A stretch of 64,000 nt of DNA. Origin: CAYOHP01 sp964403795 [NCBI: uncultured bacterium] (GTDB taxonomy: Bacteria > Muiribacteriota > UBA6191 > CAZXTJ01). Shown here piece by piece: positions 24,123 through 34,181 of the stretch. The notes beneath the pieces were generated by a model. The model had not been told where the DNA came from and ran no database searches. It worked only from the letters and a program-made list of their open reading frames with translations. The position numbers were made by a program, and so were the translations under genes. Position 1 is the first letter of the stretch, and each line of letters opens with the position of its first letter. The stretch is taken from NCBI GenBank assembly GCA_964403795.1, contig CAYOHP010000027.1, positions 1 through 64,000 on the forward strand, given 5' to 3'.

Positions 24123-27044
24123 CTACGAAGCGTCGGGTACGGAGGTTGCAGCGACGGGAAGGCCGGGAGCCGCGTGCCGGGCGAGCCGGTCGAGGGCCCG
24201 GGAGGAGCGGTCGACGCCCTGTGCGGCCTGGAGGTAGGCCTTCTCCAGGGCCTCGAGGCCTGTGTCCGGGGCCTGGAGGAGGCTGGAGAGGGCCTGTGCG
24301 GCCTGGGTCGGATCCCCCTCGGGGGTGGCCCGATGGGGGTAGCGGCCGGCTTCCACGAAGGCCTCCACCTTGGGGTCGTAGGGGAGGACCAGCAGAGGGA
24401 TCCGGCGATCGGCCGCCAGGAAGCATACATGCAGGCGCATGCAGGCCAGCGCCGCCAGACCCTCGAGGGCCTGGTCCTCCCCGCCGGAGGTGAGATCGGC
24501 GACCTCGGTGGCATGGCCCTCCTTGGCCAGCTGGAGGGCGACGGTGTCGAGAAGACCCCGGTCCATGGCGGGATGGGCCGAGAGCAGGCGGACTCCGGTG
24601 AGACCCCGGTCCCTGGCCTTCTCGGCCAAGGCCCGTGCCAGGGGGAGGGCGAAGCAGGTTCGCCCCCCCGGAAGCGGACGGAGGCAGATCCCCAGGACCG
24701 TGCCGGGCTGGTGAACCGGGCCCCGGCTCCCCAGGAAGAAGAGATCGCTGCCGAGGACGGCGTCCGGTCCGGCCAGGGCCCGGCTCGCCTCGTCCCGGAC
24801 CAGGCACAGGTGGGAGGTCCTGGCGAACCATTCGAGCCCGGCCCGCAGCCAGGGACGCGAGACCGGACCGAAGCCCTCGCCCAGGAAGGCGGTCCGCGGC
24901 ACGAAGAGGGCCCGGGCCAGGGCGTGGAGGCCGAGGTAGTAGAGCGGGGAGAGGATACCGCTACGGTCCTGGACCAGGCCTCCGGGTCCGGTGGCGAAGA
25001 GGTCGGCGTGGCGCAGGGCTTCGGTCACTGCGATCGGGTCCCTGCGCCGGATCGGTACGACCGGGAGGTCCTCCGGGAGGGAGGCGGGCTCGGGGATCAG
25101 CAGCGCCAGATCCACCCCTCGGGGCTTGCGGGCCGCCAGTTCCATCACCAGGCGGCGGGCCAGGACCTCGTCCCCGTAGTTCCCGAACCCGGCGTAGCCG
25201 GCGACCACCCAGAGCCGGCGCCGACCCTTGCGACGCAGGAGGAGGCGGTAGAGGAAGGCCCCCAGCAGGGCGCCGGGCAGGCCGAAGAGGAGTCCGACCG
25301 CACCCCGTCCCAGGGAATCGAGGAAGGATGCCTTCAGGTGGCAGAAGGAGTTGGTGGCCGAGACCCCGGCCACGGTACCCGCCAGGGCCAACCATGGGGT
25401 CCAGAACGGGTCGGCAGAGGCTGCCGCCGCCACCAGCGCACCCAGGGCCGGGTATCCGATCAGGACCTCCTTGGTGCGGGGGCGCCAGGGGAGGCTGGCC
25501 TCGAGCGAATCGCGCATGGCGTGTTCGGCGTCGGTAGCCGGGACCGGGGAGAAGTTCCCGCTGCGCATCAGGTAGACGGCGCCGAGGCCCAGGGCCAGGC
25601 CCAGGATCGCGAGTTCGGCCAAGCGCGGGCGTCGGCGGTAGGGGTCGAGGCGGCAGAGGTCGTAGCAGGCCACCAGGGCCAGCGGGCCGAGGTAGACCAG
25701 CTTCACACCCCGGAATTCGAGGGTCCGATCGACGTACCCCGGGTCGCCGAGGAGGGCGGTGATCGCCATCCCGGCCAGGGCGCTCGCCAGGTACACCCCG
25801 ACAAGTCCCAGGAGCAGGCGCGCCCATCCGGCTCGTCGGCCTGCGGCCTCGCGGAGGTCGAGCACGGCCGCCGCCGGGGCGGTGCATCCCGCCAGGAGGG
25901 CGAGCAGGTTGGGAACCAGACCCCTCGGCTGGAGCCCTGCCAAGACACCGCCCAGGACTCCCAGGGTCGCCCCCGCGAACAGCAGCCAGAAGGGAGGGAG
26001 GATGCGGAAGTAGGCTGCCACCCAGGCCAGGGCGATGCCGGCCGCCAGGGCGCCCAGGAACCGGCCGGATCGGGACCCGGTCAGGTGGGCCTGGGGGTCG
26101 AGGGGGGAGCCGACCCGATAGCCCACAGCTGCCAGGCGGGCCCGCACCGTCGAGAGGTAGGCCAGGTTGGCTTCCAGGGCGGTGGCGCGGTCATAGGGAA
26201 GGTTGTGGACCGGGAAAGCCCGGAGGTAGAGGCATCGGACCCGCCGCTCCTCGGCCGCCCGGATCCAGCGGGGCAGGACCCGGGAGAGGGGATACTTCTC
26301 GAGCTCCTCCTCGGGGATCGAATGGACCGCCACGATGGGGAGCCGTCCGATCCGGGCCAGGTCCTCGACGCCGCGCTGGCCCGCGAACTCCACGACTCCC
26401 AGGCGGGCTCCCCGGGCGGAGAGCTGCTCCCCGGCCGGCCGGAGGAGGGAGGGATAGCCCAGGGCTTCCTTGTCGTCGAAGATGACAAGGCCTCCCTCCG
26501 GGATCCCGGAGGCGAGGACCGGGAGGACCTCCCGGCGGACCGGGGAGTTCTTGACCCGGACCACGGACTGGAGACCTCGGGCCTGGATCCGGGTGTGGAT
26601 TCCGCTGGGGTAGAGGAGGGGGAGCTCCCACACCAGTGAACCCGAGGCGGCGAGGACCCTGGTGTCGGCCCGGTGTTCGAGACCGAACGCCTGGTGCAGG
26701 GGACCGTCGAGGTCGAAGGCTGCTCCGGACCCCTGGATGCGGAATCCCGTCCTTCCCGGCTCCACCGGAACGCGGACGACATGGCCATCGGCCTCCAGGT
26801 CGGCGAGCGATCGGGGCGCCACGGACACGGCGTTGGCCCCGGCCGCGGCCAGCCGGTCGAGGAGGCCTGCCTCGGGGATCCCGACCGCCTCGGCCTGGGC
26901 CCGGAAGCTCGCCAGATCGGCCACCAGGAGGAGCTCCCGGTCGAGGTTCTCGAAGCGCATCCGCTCCATCAGGCCGGGCAGGGTGGCGAGAGCCAGGAGC
27001 GCGAAAACCAGGGGCAACGAGGTCGGGACGGGAAGTCGGGTCAC
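24123..27044 (-). CDS. csaB: DUF5693 membrane domain fused to CsaB pyruvyl transferase
   Basis: A 973-residue fusion. Residues about 1-330 are a soluble, probably extracytoplasmic region with an N-terminal membrane helix; 330-640 hold about eight to ten hydrophobic helices (for example FLGALAAGIALAWVAAYF), matching the DUF5693 type. Residues 650-960 are a polysaccharide pyruvyl transferase of the CsaB type: GYAGFGNYGDEVLARRLV at the start, VPIRRRDP, FATGPGGLVQD, FLGEGFGPV, ACMRLHVCFLAA. CsaB adds ketal pyruvate to a cell-wall polysaccharide, which then holds S-layer (SLH) proteins. In other genomes these are usually two adjacent genes; here they are one frame. GTG start at 27044. No SLH protein is in the window. 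Confidence 0.85.
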   Translation of the reverse strand: MTRLPVPTSLPLVFALLALATLPGLMERMRFENLDRELLLVADLASFRAQAEAVGIPEAGLLDRLAAAGANAVSVAPRSLADLEADGHVVRVPVEPGRTGFRIQGSGAAFDLDGPLHQAFGLEHRADTRVLAASGSLVWELPLLYPSGIHTRIQARGLQSVVRVKNSPVRREVLPVLASGIPEGGLVIFDDKEALGYPSLLRPAGEQLSARGARLGVVEFAGQRGVEDLARIGRLPIVAVHSIPEEELEKYPLSRVLPRWIRAAEERRVRCLYLRAFPVHNLPYDRATALEANLAYLSTVRARLAAVGYRVGSPLDPQAHLTGSRSGRFLGALAAGIALAWVAAYFRILPPFWLLFAGATLGVLGGVLAGLQPRGLVPNLLALLAGCTAPAAAVLDLREAAGRRAGWARLLLGLVGVYLASALAGMAITALLGDPGYVDRTLEFRGVKLVYLGPLALVACYDLCRLDPYRRRPRLAELAILGLALGLGAVYLMRSGNFSPVPATDAEHAMRDSLEASLPWRPRTKEVLIGYPALGALVAAAASADPFWTPWLALAGTVAGVSATNSFCHLKASFLDSLGRGAVGLLFGLPGALLGAFLYRLLLRRKGRRRLWVVAGYAGFGNYGDEVLARRLVMELAARKPRGVDLALLIPEPASLPEDLPVVPIRRRDPIAVTEALRHADLFATGPGGLVQDRSGILSPLYYLGLHALARALFVPRTAFLGEGFGPVSRPWLRAGLEWFARTSHLCLVRDEASRALAGPDAVLGSDLFFLGSRGPVHQPGTVLGICLRPLPGGRTCFALPLARALAEKARDRGLTGVRLLSAHPAMDRGLLDTVALQLAKEGHATEVADLTSGGEDQALEGLAALACMRLHVCFLAADRRIPLLVLPYDPKVEAFVEAGRYPHRATPEGDPTQAAQALSSLLQAPDTGLEALEKAYLQAAQGVDRSSRALDRLARHAAPGLPVAATSVPDAS

Positions 27045-27106
27045 GGGGGGACACTAGCGGTCCGGCGAGCGGACGTGCCACTCCGGGAGACGAGGACGGG
27101 GCGGGG

Positions 27107-28846
27107 TCAGGAACCCTCGGGTTTACCGTCGTCCCCCTGGCTGGGGACGGCTTGCGAGGCGGTACGCCGGACCTGGGCGGCCCGGGCACTCGGGTCCTGG
27201 CTACCGGCCTCGCCCTCGGCCTTGCGCTGGGCCGCGATCTTGGCCGCTGCCCGGGCCTTGGCGGCGAGGTTGGGATCGACCGCCTGCTGGAGGGCGGTGC
27301 GCTGGGCCGCGATCCGCCGGGCCAAGTCGGCTGCTTCCCGGGCCTTCTCGGTGTCGCCGGCCTGGGCGAGGGCCCTGGCCTTCGCGATCGCGGCAGCCTG
27401 GGCTCGCTCGAGGCGGGCTTCCGAATCGCCTTCGACTCCGGCAGGCATGATGAAGGCAGCGGTCCCCTGGGGAGGGCCGGGGTTCAGGACCAGACCGCCC
27501 TTCGGTGGCGCCGGAGCCGGAGCCGGTTCGGGCGCGGCCTTGCCGTGGGCCTCCTTGAGTGGTGAGGCTCCGTCCGGCTGCGCCAGCTCGACCCGGTTCC
27601 GGCCGCCCTGCTTGGCCCGGTAGAGGGCCTCGTCGGCCAGCTTGACCAGGACACCCTTCTCGCGGCCGTCGTCGGGGAAGCACGCCACTCCGACCGAGAG
27701 GGTCACCCTGAGGTCGCCCTTCGAGGTCTTGTAGACGGCGTTCTCGACCGCCGACCGGAGCCGCTCGGCCATCTGGGCGGCGCCGCGCTTGCCGGTCTGG
27801 GGGAGGATGAGAACGAACTCCTCGCCGCCGTAGCGGCAGGGGATGTCGCTCTCCCGGGCGAGGTCTGCGAGCAGCTTGGCGGTCTGGGCCAAGACCTGGT
27901 CTCCCACCTGGTGGCCGTAGGTGTCGTTGAAGCTCTTGAACTTGTCGATGTCCGTCAGGAGGATCGAGACCGGGTCTCCGTAGCGATCGGCGCGCTTCAA
28001 CTCGCGGTCCATCGAATCCTGGTAGTAGCGGTGGTTGAAGAGCTTCGTCAGGCCGTCCTTCTCGGCGAACTCCTTGGTGACCCCGAAAACCTTGGCGTTC
28101 TTGATCGCCATGGCCGCCAGGCTGGCCAGGAAGGTGATGAGGCGCATCTCGTCCGAGAGGTTGGCGCCTTCCTTCTTCTTCTCGAGGGTCTCGATGTTCA
28201 GGGCACCGAGCTTCTCCTGGTTGTTGACCAGCGGGACGCAGAGCACGCTCGGGAACTTGCTGCGCTTCTTGATGTCCATCAGGGCCGGATCGCGCTGGAT
28301 CGCGCCGGGGTCGACCGCGTTGCCGGTCTCGGCCACCCAGCCGACGATGCCTTCCCCGATCCGGACCTCGGTGTTCTTCTCGCTGTCAGGCCACCCCACC
28401 GAGTTCGCCAGCTTCATCCCCTGGCTCGAGCCCTCCACGAGCCAGAGCGACGCCCGGGCGGCACCCATCGAGCCCACTGTTTCCATGATGCTCTCCAGGA
28501 GCTTCTGGAGGTCGAGGCTGGCGCCGGTGATCTTGGCGATGGCGGCCAGGCTGGCGACGGTGGTGGAGCTCTTCATGGACTTTTCCTTGAGTTCCTCGAC
28601 CGACCCCTTGAGGCTGGAGTTCTCCCGCATGAGCCGGGCGACCTCGTTGCGGACCTCGGCGACGTCGTGCTGGCCGGAGGCTTCTCCCTTGGACAGCCAG
28701 ACGAAGGTCAGGGTCCCCTGGAGGACCGCGAAGAAGACCGCGAAGAGCTGGCGGGCGAAGGGGATGGGGCCCTCGACCGGCACGAAGTGGATGGCCGCCG
28801 CGGTGATGACCGCGATCGACGCGACCTGCAAGGCCTTGCTCTTCAC
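27107..28846 (-). CDS. membrane GAF-GGDEF diguanylate cyclase
   Basis: A 579-residue protein predicted to make cyclic di-GMP. Two N-terminal membrane helices (about 4-24 and 31-52), a coiled coil (60-95), a GAF sensor domain (105-255) and a GGDEF domain (260-425). The active site is GGEEF (340-344) with DIDKFKSFND upstream; RESD (331-334), five residues before it, is the inhibitory I-site, so product feedback is expected. The last 140 residues are an Ala/Pro-rich tail with helices full of AxxA-type repeats. GTG 28846 is chosen because it begins just before the first helix; GGAGG lies about 12 nt upstream, rather far. Confidence 0.92.
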   Translation of the reverse strand: MKSKALQVASIAVITAAAIHFVPVEGPIPFARQLFAVFFAVLQGTLTFVWLSKGEASGQHDVAEVRNEVARLMRENSSLKGSVEELKEKSMKSSTTVASLAAIAKITGASLDLQKLLESIMETVGSMGAARASLWLVEGSSQGMKLANSVGWPDSEKNTEVRIGEGIVGWVAETGNAVDPGAIQRDPALMDIKKRSKFPSVLCVPLVNNQEKLGALNIETLEKKKEGANLSDEMRLITFLASLAAMAIKNAKVFGVTKEFAEKDGLTKLFNHRYYQDSMDRELKRADRYGDPVSILLTDIDKFKSFNDTYGHQVGDQVLAQTAKLLADLARESDIPCRYGGEEFVLILPQTGKRGAAQMAERLRSAVENAVYKTSKGDLRVTLSVGVACFPDDGREKGVLVKLADEALYRAKQGGRNRVELAQPDGASPLKEAHGKAAPEPAPAPAPPKGGLVLNPGPPQGTAAFIMPAGVEGDSEARLERAQAAAIAKARALAQAGDTEKAREAADLARRIAAQRTALQQAVDPNLAAKARAAAKIAAQRKAEGEAGSQDPSARAAQVRRTASQAVPSQGDDGKPEGS

Positions 28847-28928
28847 GGGTACCGGTTCGCCTCCGCTGCTCCGGCGAGGGATCCGGCCGGACTGTAACAC
28901 CCGGGAGGCCCGGCCTCCACGGAGTCGG

Positions 28929-30044
28929 TCACCCTCCCGAAGCCCGCATGGCCTTGGCCAGGGCGATCGATCCGAAGAGGAGGTTGTGGAGCCAGGCCGA
29001 GAGCAGCGGGTCGATCATCCCGCTCTTCCCGAGGGAGGCGGAGAGGCTCATGGTCACGTAGTAGACGAAGGTGAGGATCAGGGCGACCCCGAAGCCCATG
29101 AATCCGCCGCTGCGGGCGTTGGTGATGCCCATGGTGGCGCCCAGGATCGAGAAGACCAGGACGCAGAAGGGGAACGAGAACTTGAGGTAGAGCTCGACCC
29201 GGAGGTCGAGGGTGTTGGCGAGGCCGCGCTCCTCGAGCTCGCGGATCCGGGTCAGGAGTTCCTCCGGAGTTTGCTCCTGCGGGGTGCGGTCCACCCGCTG
29301 GAAGACCTCCGGAGCCTCCTCGAGGGGCAGCTCCATCACGGCCGCGGTACGGGTCTCCAGACGGCCCTGGGACCAGGGGGGCGAGGGGGGGTGGTGGACC
29401 TCGACCCGGGCGTCCTCCAGGACCCAGGTCCTGCGGTGCGGATCCCAGACGGCCTGGCGGGCCGAGGTCCGGTGGATCGGCCCGGAGGTGCCCTCGGGGT
29501 AGTCGCGGACGGTCAGGCGCAGCAGGATCGGGTCCTTCAGGTTCACCTGGCCGACCGAGATCAGGCGCCCGTTGCCCGATCGGAGCGTGAGGTTCTCCTG
29601 GTAGGTGGGCGGGAGGGTGTTCCGGAAGTGGCGGATCCAGAGGTCCTGGCTCCGGACCATGGCCGGTGGAACCAGCCGGTTCAGGAACAGGTAGGTGCCC
29701 CCGGTGGCCAGGACCCCGAAGGCGACCACCGGGACGAGCAGCCGGAGCAGGCTGATCCCGGAGGCCCGCATGGCGGTGAGCTCCCCGTTGCGCGACAGAC
29801 CTGCGAAGCCCAGGAGGCCGGCCATCAGGGTGGCGACCGGGAAGATGAACTGCATGTCCTCGGGGACCCGGAACAGGAACCACTCGATCACGATGGACGG
29901 GGGGATGGTGCCCGCCACCAGGAACTTCACGGCCTTGTTGAGGGGCCCGAAGGCGATGATGATGAGGGCCCCGATCAGGCCGAAGACGAACGGACCCACC
30001 AGGTGCCGGAAGATGTGGATGTCGAGGAGCTTGAGGGGTCGCAT
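28929..30044 (-). CDS. lptF: LptF/LptG-family lipopolysaccharide export permease
   Basis: A 371-residue YjgP/YjgQ-family permease, part of the inner-membrane LptB2FG complex that extracts lipopolysaccharide. It has the N-terminal signature LDIHIFRHLVGPFVFGLIGA, three helices (DMQFIFPVATLMAGLLGF, AMRASGISLLRLL), a periplasmic beta-jellyroll region (about 130-270) and three C-terminal helices (FPFCVLVFSILGATMGIT). The ATG at 30044 fits the family start. Only one of the two permeases is here, and LptF and LptG cannot be told apart with certainty. Its divergent neighbour is the peptide transporter operon. Confidence 0.88.
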   Translation of the reverse strand: MRPLKLLDIHIFRHLVGPFVFGLIGALIIIAFGPLNKAVKFLVAGTIPPSIVIEWFLFRVPEDMQFIFPVATLMAGLLGFAGLSRNGELTAMRASGISLLRLLVPVVAFGVLATGGTYLFLNRLVPPAMVRSQDLWIRHFRNTLPPTYQENLTLRSGNGRLISVGQVNLKDPILLRLTVRDYPEGTSGPIHRTSARQAVWDPHRRTWVLEDARVEVHHPPSPPWSQGRLETRTAAVMELPLEEAPEVFQRVDRTPQEQTPEELLTRIRELEERGLANTLDLRVELYLKFSFPFCVLVFSILGATMGITNARSGGFMGFGVALILTFVYYVTMSLSASLGKSGMIDPLLSAWLHNLLFGSIALAKAMRASGG

Positions 30045-30085
30045 GTCCGAGGTGCCCCCGGGTCCCGAGCCGTGCCTGAGGCCAC

Positions 30086-30114
30086 TTGTGGGTCGGGAGG
30101 GGCCGTGATACGGT
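30086..30114 (+). promoter_or_regulatory. sigma-70-like promoter of the peptide transporter operon
   Basis: TTGTGG (30086-30091), 17 nt, TACGGT (30109-30114), 47 bp before the first ATG. The -10 hexamer is identical to that of the first kinase promoter. Confidence 0.55.
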
Positions 30115-30161
30115 AGCGCGGCTCCGGCCTCCGGGACGAGCCCAACACCCCTCGGATCCGC

Positions 30162-31139
30162 ATGTTCGCCTACGCCGTACGTCGAATCCTGTACACGATC
30201 CCCCTGGTCCTCGGGGTGTCCTTCCTGGTCTTCCTCCTCTTCAACGTGGTGGGAGGGGACCCGACCTACATGATGCTCGGCAAGCACGCCACCAAGGCGC
30301 AGATCGCCGAGCTCCGCCACGAACTCGGGTACGACCAGCCGCTGGTCCACCAGTTCGTGTTCCAGCTCCGTCAGCAGATCACCTTCGACTGGGGTCGCTC
30401 CTTCGCCTACAAGCAGACCATCTCGTCGATGCTGGCCAACGGGGTGATCCCGTCCCTGTGCCTGACCGTCCCGGCGTTCCTCATGGGGCTCGTGATCGCG
30501 GTCTGTACGGCGCTGCTGGTCTGTTACAACCGGGGTTCGCGACTGGACCGGACGGTCGTGGTGATGACCGTCGCGGGCATGAGCATCACCTCGCTGGCCT
30601 ACATCCTGGCGGGGCAGTACTTCCTGGCCTTCCGGCTGGCCGAGTGGACCGGGTACGACATCTTCCCGATCCAGGGCTGGGAGTACCCGGAGAGCTGGCT
30701 CGACCCGGCCCAGCTCCTGAACACGGCCCACTACCTCTATCTGCCGTGGCTCATCTGGATCGTGACCGGACTCGGGTCGGACGTCCGGTTCTACCGGACC
30801 GTCATCCTCGACGAGGTCTCCCAGGACTATGTGCGGACCGCCCGGGCCAAGGGCAACGCCGAGATGGTGGTCTTCTTCAAGCACATCCTCAAGAACGCCA
30901 TGATCCCGATCATCACCTCGGTGATCATCGCCATCCCGTTCCTCTACACCGGGTCCCTCCTGCTGGAGAACTTCTTCGGTATCCCGGGGCTCGGGTCCAT
31001 GGCCGTGAACGGGATCAACAACAGCGACTTCCCCGTCATCAAGGCGGTCACCTTCCTGGGGGCCCTGCTCTACATCGTGTTCAACCTGATCACCGACGTC
31101 TGCTATGCCATGGTCGACCCGAGAGTGAAGCTGGGGTGA
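30162..31139 (+). CDS. dppB: peptide ABC transporter permease, DppB/OppB type
   Basis: A 325-residue inner-membrane permease with about six helices. It begins MFAYAVRRILYTIPLVLGVS as usual for DppB, has DWGRSFAYKQTISSMLANGV, and ends with the EAA loop VRTARAKGNAEMVVFFKHIL followed by NAMIPIITSVI. Together with the DppC-type permease it forms the channel of a di- or oligopeptide (or nickel) importer. First gene of a four-gene operon; the next start lies 4 bp after its stop. No substrate-binding protein gene is in the operon. Confidence 0.93.
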   Translation: MFAYAVRRILYTIPLVLGVSFLVFLLFNVVGGDPTYMMLGKHATKAQIAELRHELGYDQPLVHQFVFQLRQQITFDWGRSFAYKQTISSMLANGVIPSLCLTVPAFLMGLVIAVCTALLVCYNRGSRLDRTVVVMTVAGMSITSLAYILAGQYFLAFRLAEWTGYDIFPIQGWEYPESWLDPAQLLNTAHYLYLPWLIWIVTGLGSDVRFYRTVILDEVSQDYVRTARAKGNAEMVVFFKHILKNAMIPIITSVIIAIPFLYTGSLLLENFFGIPGLGSMAVNGINNSDFPVIKAVTFLGALLYIVFNLITDVCYAMVDPRVKLG

Positions 31140-31143
31140 AGGA

Positions 31144-32943
31144 GTGAGTCGGGACCACACCTTCGCCGAGGCCACCCGGAGCGGATGGCAGGGGCTGCCG
31201 GACATCTGGTTCGGGATCCCCATGGCGGGCCGTATCCTGCTGGTGGTGCTCCTGGCCCTCGGAAACCTGAGGATCAAGGCACCGGCCTTCCTGGAGGAGT
31301 GCAAGCGATCCACGGGCGAGGTGAGGGCCTTGCTCGGGGACTCCATTTCCAGGCTCTCCAATGGGCGTCCCGATGCCCGGATGTTGACCGCCTGGAAGGG
31401 ACTGCCTCCGGCCTGGACCGGACCCGAGGGGCGGGAGTCCGATCCGGCCGCCCAGGGGACCTGGACCTTCGCGGACGGCACCCGGGTCTCGGCCGAGGGA
31501 GAGGTCCTGGCCCCTCCCGAGGAGGCCGGGACCCGTCCCTCCTGGCGGCTCCGCGCCCTGCGCGACCTGCTGGTGGTGCGTTGGGTGTGGGCTGCCGACT
31601 GGTGGCCGGTGGTCTACGGGAGTGCCCAGTTCGCCTTCGTGCTGCCGGTGGTCTGGGCCGGCCTCCCGATCGCCATCCTGCTGGGGATCGTCCTCTTCCT
31701 CTCGGTTACCTCGCCCGGCGTCCAGACCGTGTTCCTGGCCGGGAGCATGCTCTCGCCCCTGCTCAGCGTGCTCATCCGGGAGCTGCCGAAGCGGGGCAAG
31801 TCGGGCCAGAGCCTGGGGGCCGACGCCTGGCGACGGATCCGGCGCGATCGGGTTGCCATGCTCTGCATGAGCCTGATCTACGTCTATGCCGTCACCGCCC
31901 TGCTCACCTCCCTGGGCGAACTCGCCCCGGGAGAGAACGAGGAGGTCAGGGTCCGGCGGATGGCGTGGGTCGGGGGTACCTGGCAGGAACAGGAGACCAG
32001 GGCGGGCGAGTACCGGCCGCCGAGCATCTGGACCAATCTGGTGGTGCGCCTGTTCAAGCTGAGGATGCTGGTCGACTCGAGCGCCCGGTCCGGCCTGCGG
32101 GAGTACCTGGAACTGGGACCAGTGCCGTCCAATGAAGAGCTGGAGGCCGAGCGCCAGGCATATGCCACCAGCGGAGGGAAGTCGGAGATCACCATCCCCG
32201 ACGGCGACTACGCGGGTCCCGGGGCGGACAGCCTCTATCCCGACGAGCGGGCCCGGGTCCCGGGGTGGTTCGACTTCCCCTTCGGGACCGACTTCCTGGG
32301 CCGGGACGTCTTCAAGCGGGTGATCCACGGGACCCGGATCGCGATGTCGGTCGGCCTGGTCAGTTGCATCATCGCCATCCCCATCGGGGCCTTCTTCGGG
32401 GCCCTCGCCGGGTTCTACGGCGGCCTGGTGGACGAGTTGATCGTGCTCCTCTACTCCACGGTAGCGAGCGTGCCGGGCCTGCTCCTGCTGCTGGCCTTCG
32501 TCATGGTGGTCGGGAAGGGCATCCTCGGGGTCTACGTGGCCCTGGGGCTCACCTCCTGGGTGTCGCTGTGCCGGCTGATCCGGGGCGAGTTCATCAAGCA
32601 CAAGGAGCGGGAGTACGTGGTGGCGGCCCGATCGCTCGGTGCCTCGGACTTCTCCTGCATCTTCAAGCACATCCTTCCCAACGTGTTCCACATCGTGATC
32701 ATCAACTTCTCGCTCCGGTTCGTGTACGCGGTCCAGTCGGAGGTCATCCTCAGCTACCTGGGAGTGGGCGTCCAGGGCCAGCCGAGCTGGGGGATCATGA
32801 TCAACGACGCCAAGCTGGAGCTGGCCCGCGGCGTGTGGTGGCAGCTGGCCGGTGCGACCTTCGCGATGTTCCTGATCGTGCTGGCGCTCAACATCTTTGG
32901 CGACATCCTGCGGGATGCGCTCGACCCCAAGCTCAGGGACTGA
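31144..32943 (+). CDS. dppC: peptide ABC transporter permease, DppC type with long N-terminal extension
   Basis: A 599-residue permease, about twice the usual 280-300. The recognisable DppC core starts near residue 228 ([16 protein letters not shown]) and includes [20 protein letters not shown], the EAA loop [25 protein letters not shown] and [15 protein letters not shown] further insert of about 100 residues lies between the first core helix and the FGTD motif. The extra 225 N-terminal residues contain at least three hydrophobic segments and a Trp-rich soluble part. GTG 31144 with AAGGA right before it; the sequence is continuous, so this is not a fusion artefact within the window. Confidence 0.9.
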   Translation: MSRDHTFAEATRSGWQGLPDIWFGIPMAGRILLVVLLALGNLRIKAPAFLEECKRSTGEVRALLGDSISRLSNGRPDARMLTAWKGLPPAWTGPEGRESDPAAQGTWTFADGTRVSAEGEVLAPPEEAGTRPSWRLRALRDLLVVRWVWAADWWPVVYGSAQFAFVLPVVWAGLPIAILLGIVLFLSVTSPGVQTVFLAGSMLSPLLSVLIRELPKRGKSGQSLGADAWRRIRRDRVAMLCMSLIYVYAVTALLTSLGELAPGENEEVRVRRMAWVGGTWQEQETRAGEYRPPSIWTNLVVRLFKLRMLVDSSARSGLREYLELGPVPSNEELEAERQAYATSGGKSEITIPDGDYAGPGADSLYPDERARVPGWFDFPFGTDFLGRDVFKRVIHGTRIAMSVGLVSCIIAIPIGAFFGALAGFYGGLVDELIVLLYSTVASVPGLLLLLAFVMVVGKGILGVYVALGLTSWVSLCRLIRGEFIKHKEREYVVAARSLGASDFSCIFKHILPNVFHIVIINFSLRFVYAVQSEVILSYLGVGVQGQPSWGIMINDAKLELARGVWWQLAGATFAMFLIVLALNIFGDILRDALDPKLRD

Positions 32944-32956
32944 GGGAGAGGCCCCC

Positions 32957-34180
32957 GTGGGAGTGCCGATGAAGGACGCTGCGAAGCCGATGGCCGGGAC
33001 CCCGGTTGTCGACGTCCAGGCCCTGAAGACCTACTTCTACACCGAGGACGGGGTCGGTCTGGCGGTCGACGACGTCTCCTTCTCGATCGGGAAGGGCGAG
33101 GTCCTCGGGATCGTGGGCGAGTCGGGCTGCGGGAAGTCGGTCACCTCGCTCTCGATCATGCGCCTGGTTCCCAGCCCCCCCGGGCGAAATGCCGGGGGCC
33201 GGATCCTGTTCCAGGGAGAGGACCTGCTCCAGAAGTCCGAGGCGGAGATGCGCCGGATCCGGGGGAACCGGATCGCCATGATCTTCCAGGAGCCGATGAC
33301 CAGCTTGAACCCCGTGTTCACGGTGGGGAACCAGATCATCGAGGCGATCCGCCTCCACATGAAGCTCTCCTACCGGGAGGCAGAGGAGCGAACCGTCATG
33401 CTCCTCGAGAAGGTGGGGATCCCGGGAGCGAAGCAGCGGGTCCACGACTACCCCCACCAGTTCTCGGGAGGCATGCGTCAGCGGGCCATGATCGCCATGG
33501 CGCTCTCGTGCGATCCGAACCTGATCATCGCCGACGAGCCGACCACCGCCCTGGACGTGACCATCCAGGCCCAGATCCTGGAGCTGATGAACCAGCTGCG
33601 CGAGGAACTCGAGACCAGCATCATGCTGATCACCCACTCCCTGCCCGTGGTGGCCGAGACGGCTCACCGGGTGGTCGTCATGTATGCCGGCAAAGTAGTC
33701 GAGGAAGCCGACGTGTACCGGATCTTCGAACGTCCCCGACACCCCTACACCATCGGGTTGCTTGGGTCCCTTCCCCGGCTGGGAACCAAGACCGGGAGGC
33801 TGTCGACCATCGAGGGCGTCGTGCCCTCACCCTTCAACTTCCCCCAGGGGTGCCGGTTCAAGAACCGCTGCGTGGAGGCCTGGGAGAAATGCAACCAGCT
33901 GCCGCCGTTGTTCCCGATCGGGGAGGGGCACTCCGCCCGCTGCTGGCTCTACGAGAAGGGCCCGGACCCGCTGCCTCCCGAGGCCAGGGAGGGCGGACCG
34001 CTGCCGCATGCCAAGCCGGGCACCCTGACCGGGAATCTCGCCGTCCCCGCTCCCTCCACCCTGGAGAAGGCGGCGAAGGCCGGCGAGCAGTCCGAAGCCG
34101 GGAAGCCCGCGGCTCCGGAGGACGCAACCGGGGCGTCCGGAGCGGGCGCCGGGTCCGGGGCCGACAAGGGAGACAGTTGA
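32957..34180 (+). CDS. dppD: peptide ABC transporter ATPase, DppD/OppD type
   Basis: A 407-residue ATPase. Walker A GESGCGKS, signature FSGGMRQR, Walker [14 protein letters not shown]-loop THSLPVV, and the Oligo_HPY C-terminal motif with four Cys ([15 protein letters not shown], then ARCWLY), which in this family can hold an iron-sulfur cluster. About 75 residues of Ala/Gly/Glu-rich tail follow and are atypical. Two starts are plausible: GTG 32957 (GGGAGAGG before it) and ATG 32969 (GGGAG before it). The next gene starts 1 bp after its stop. Confidence 0.93.
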   Translation: MGVPMKDAAKPMAGTPVVDVQALKTYFYTEDGVGLAVDDVSFSIGKGEVLGIVGESGCGKSVTSLSIMRLVPSPPGRNAGGRILFQGEDLLQKSEAEMRRIRGNRIAMIFQEPMTSLNPVFTVGNQIIEAIRLHMKLSYREAEERTVMLLEKVGIPGAKQRVHDYPHQFSGGMRQRAMIAMALSCDPNLIIADEPTTALDVTIQAQILELMNQLREELETSIMLITHSLPVVAETAHRVVVMYAGKVVEEADVYRIFERPRHPYTIGLLGSLPRLGTKTGRLSTIEGVVPSPFNFPQGCRFKNRCVEAWEKCNQLPPLFPIGEGHSARCWLYEKGPDPLPPEAREGGPLPHAKPGTLTGNLAVPAPSTLEKAAKAGEQSEAGKPAAPEDATGASGAGAGSGADKGDS

Positions 34181-34181
34181 G

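Noticed and set aside
21612-26639. Long plus-strand frames opposite the membrane kinase, coiled-coil and csaB-fusion genes
   Set aside because: They mirror the real genes on the minus strand and show no recognisable motif.
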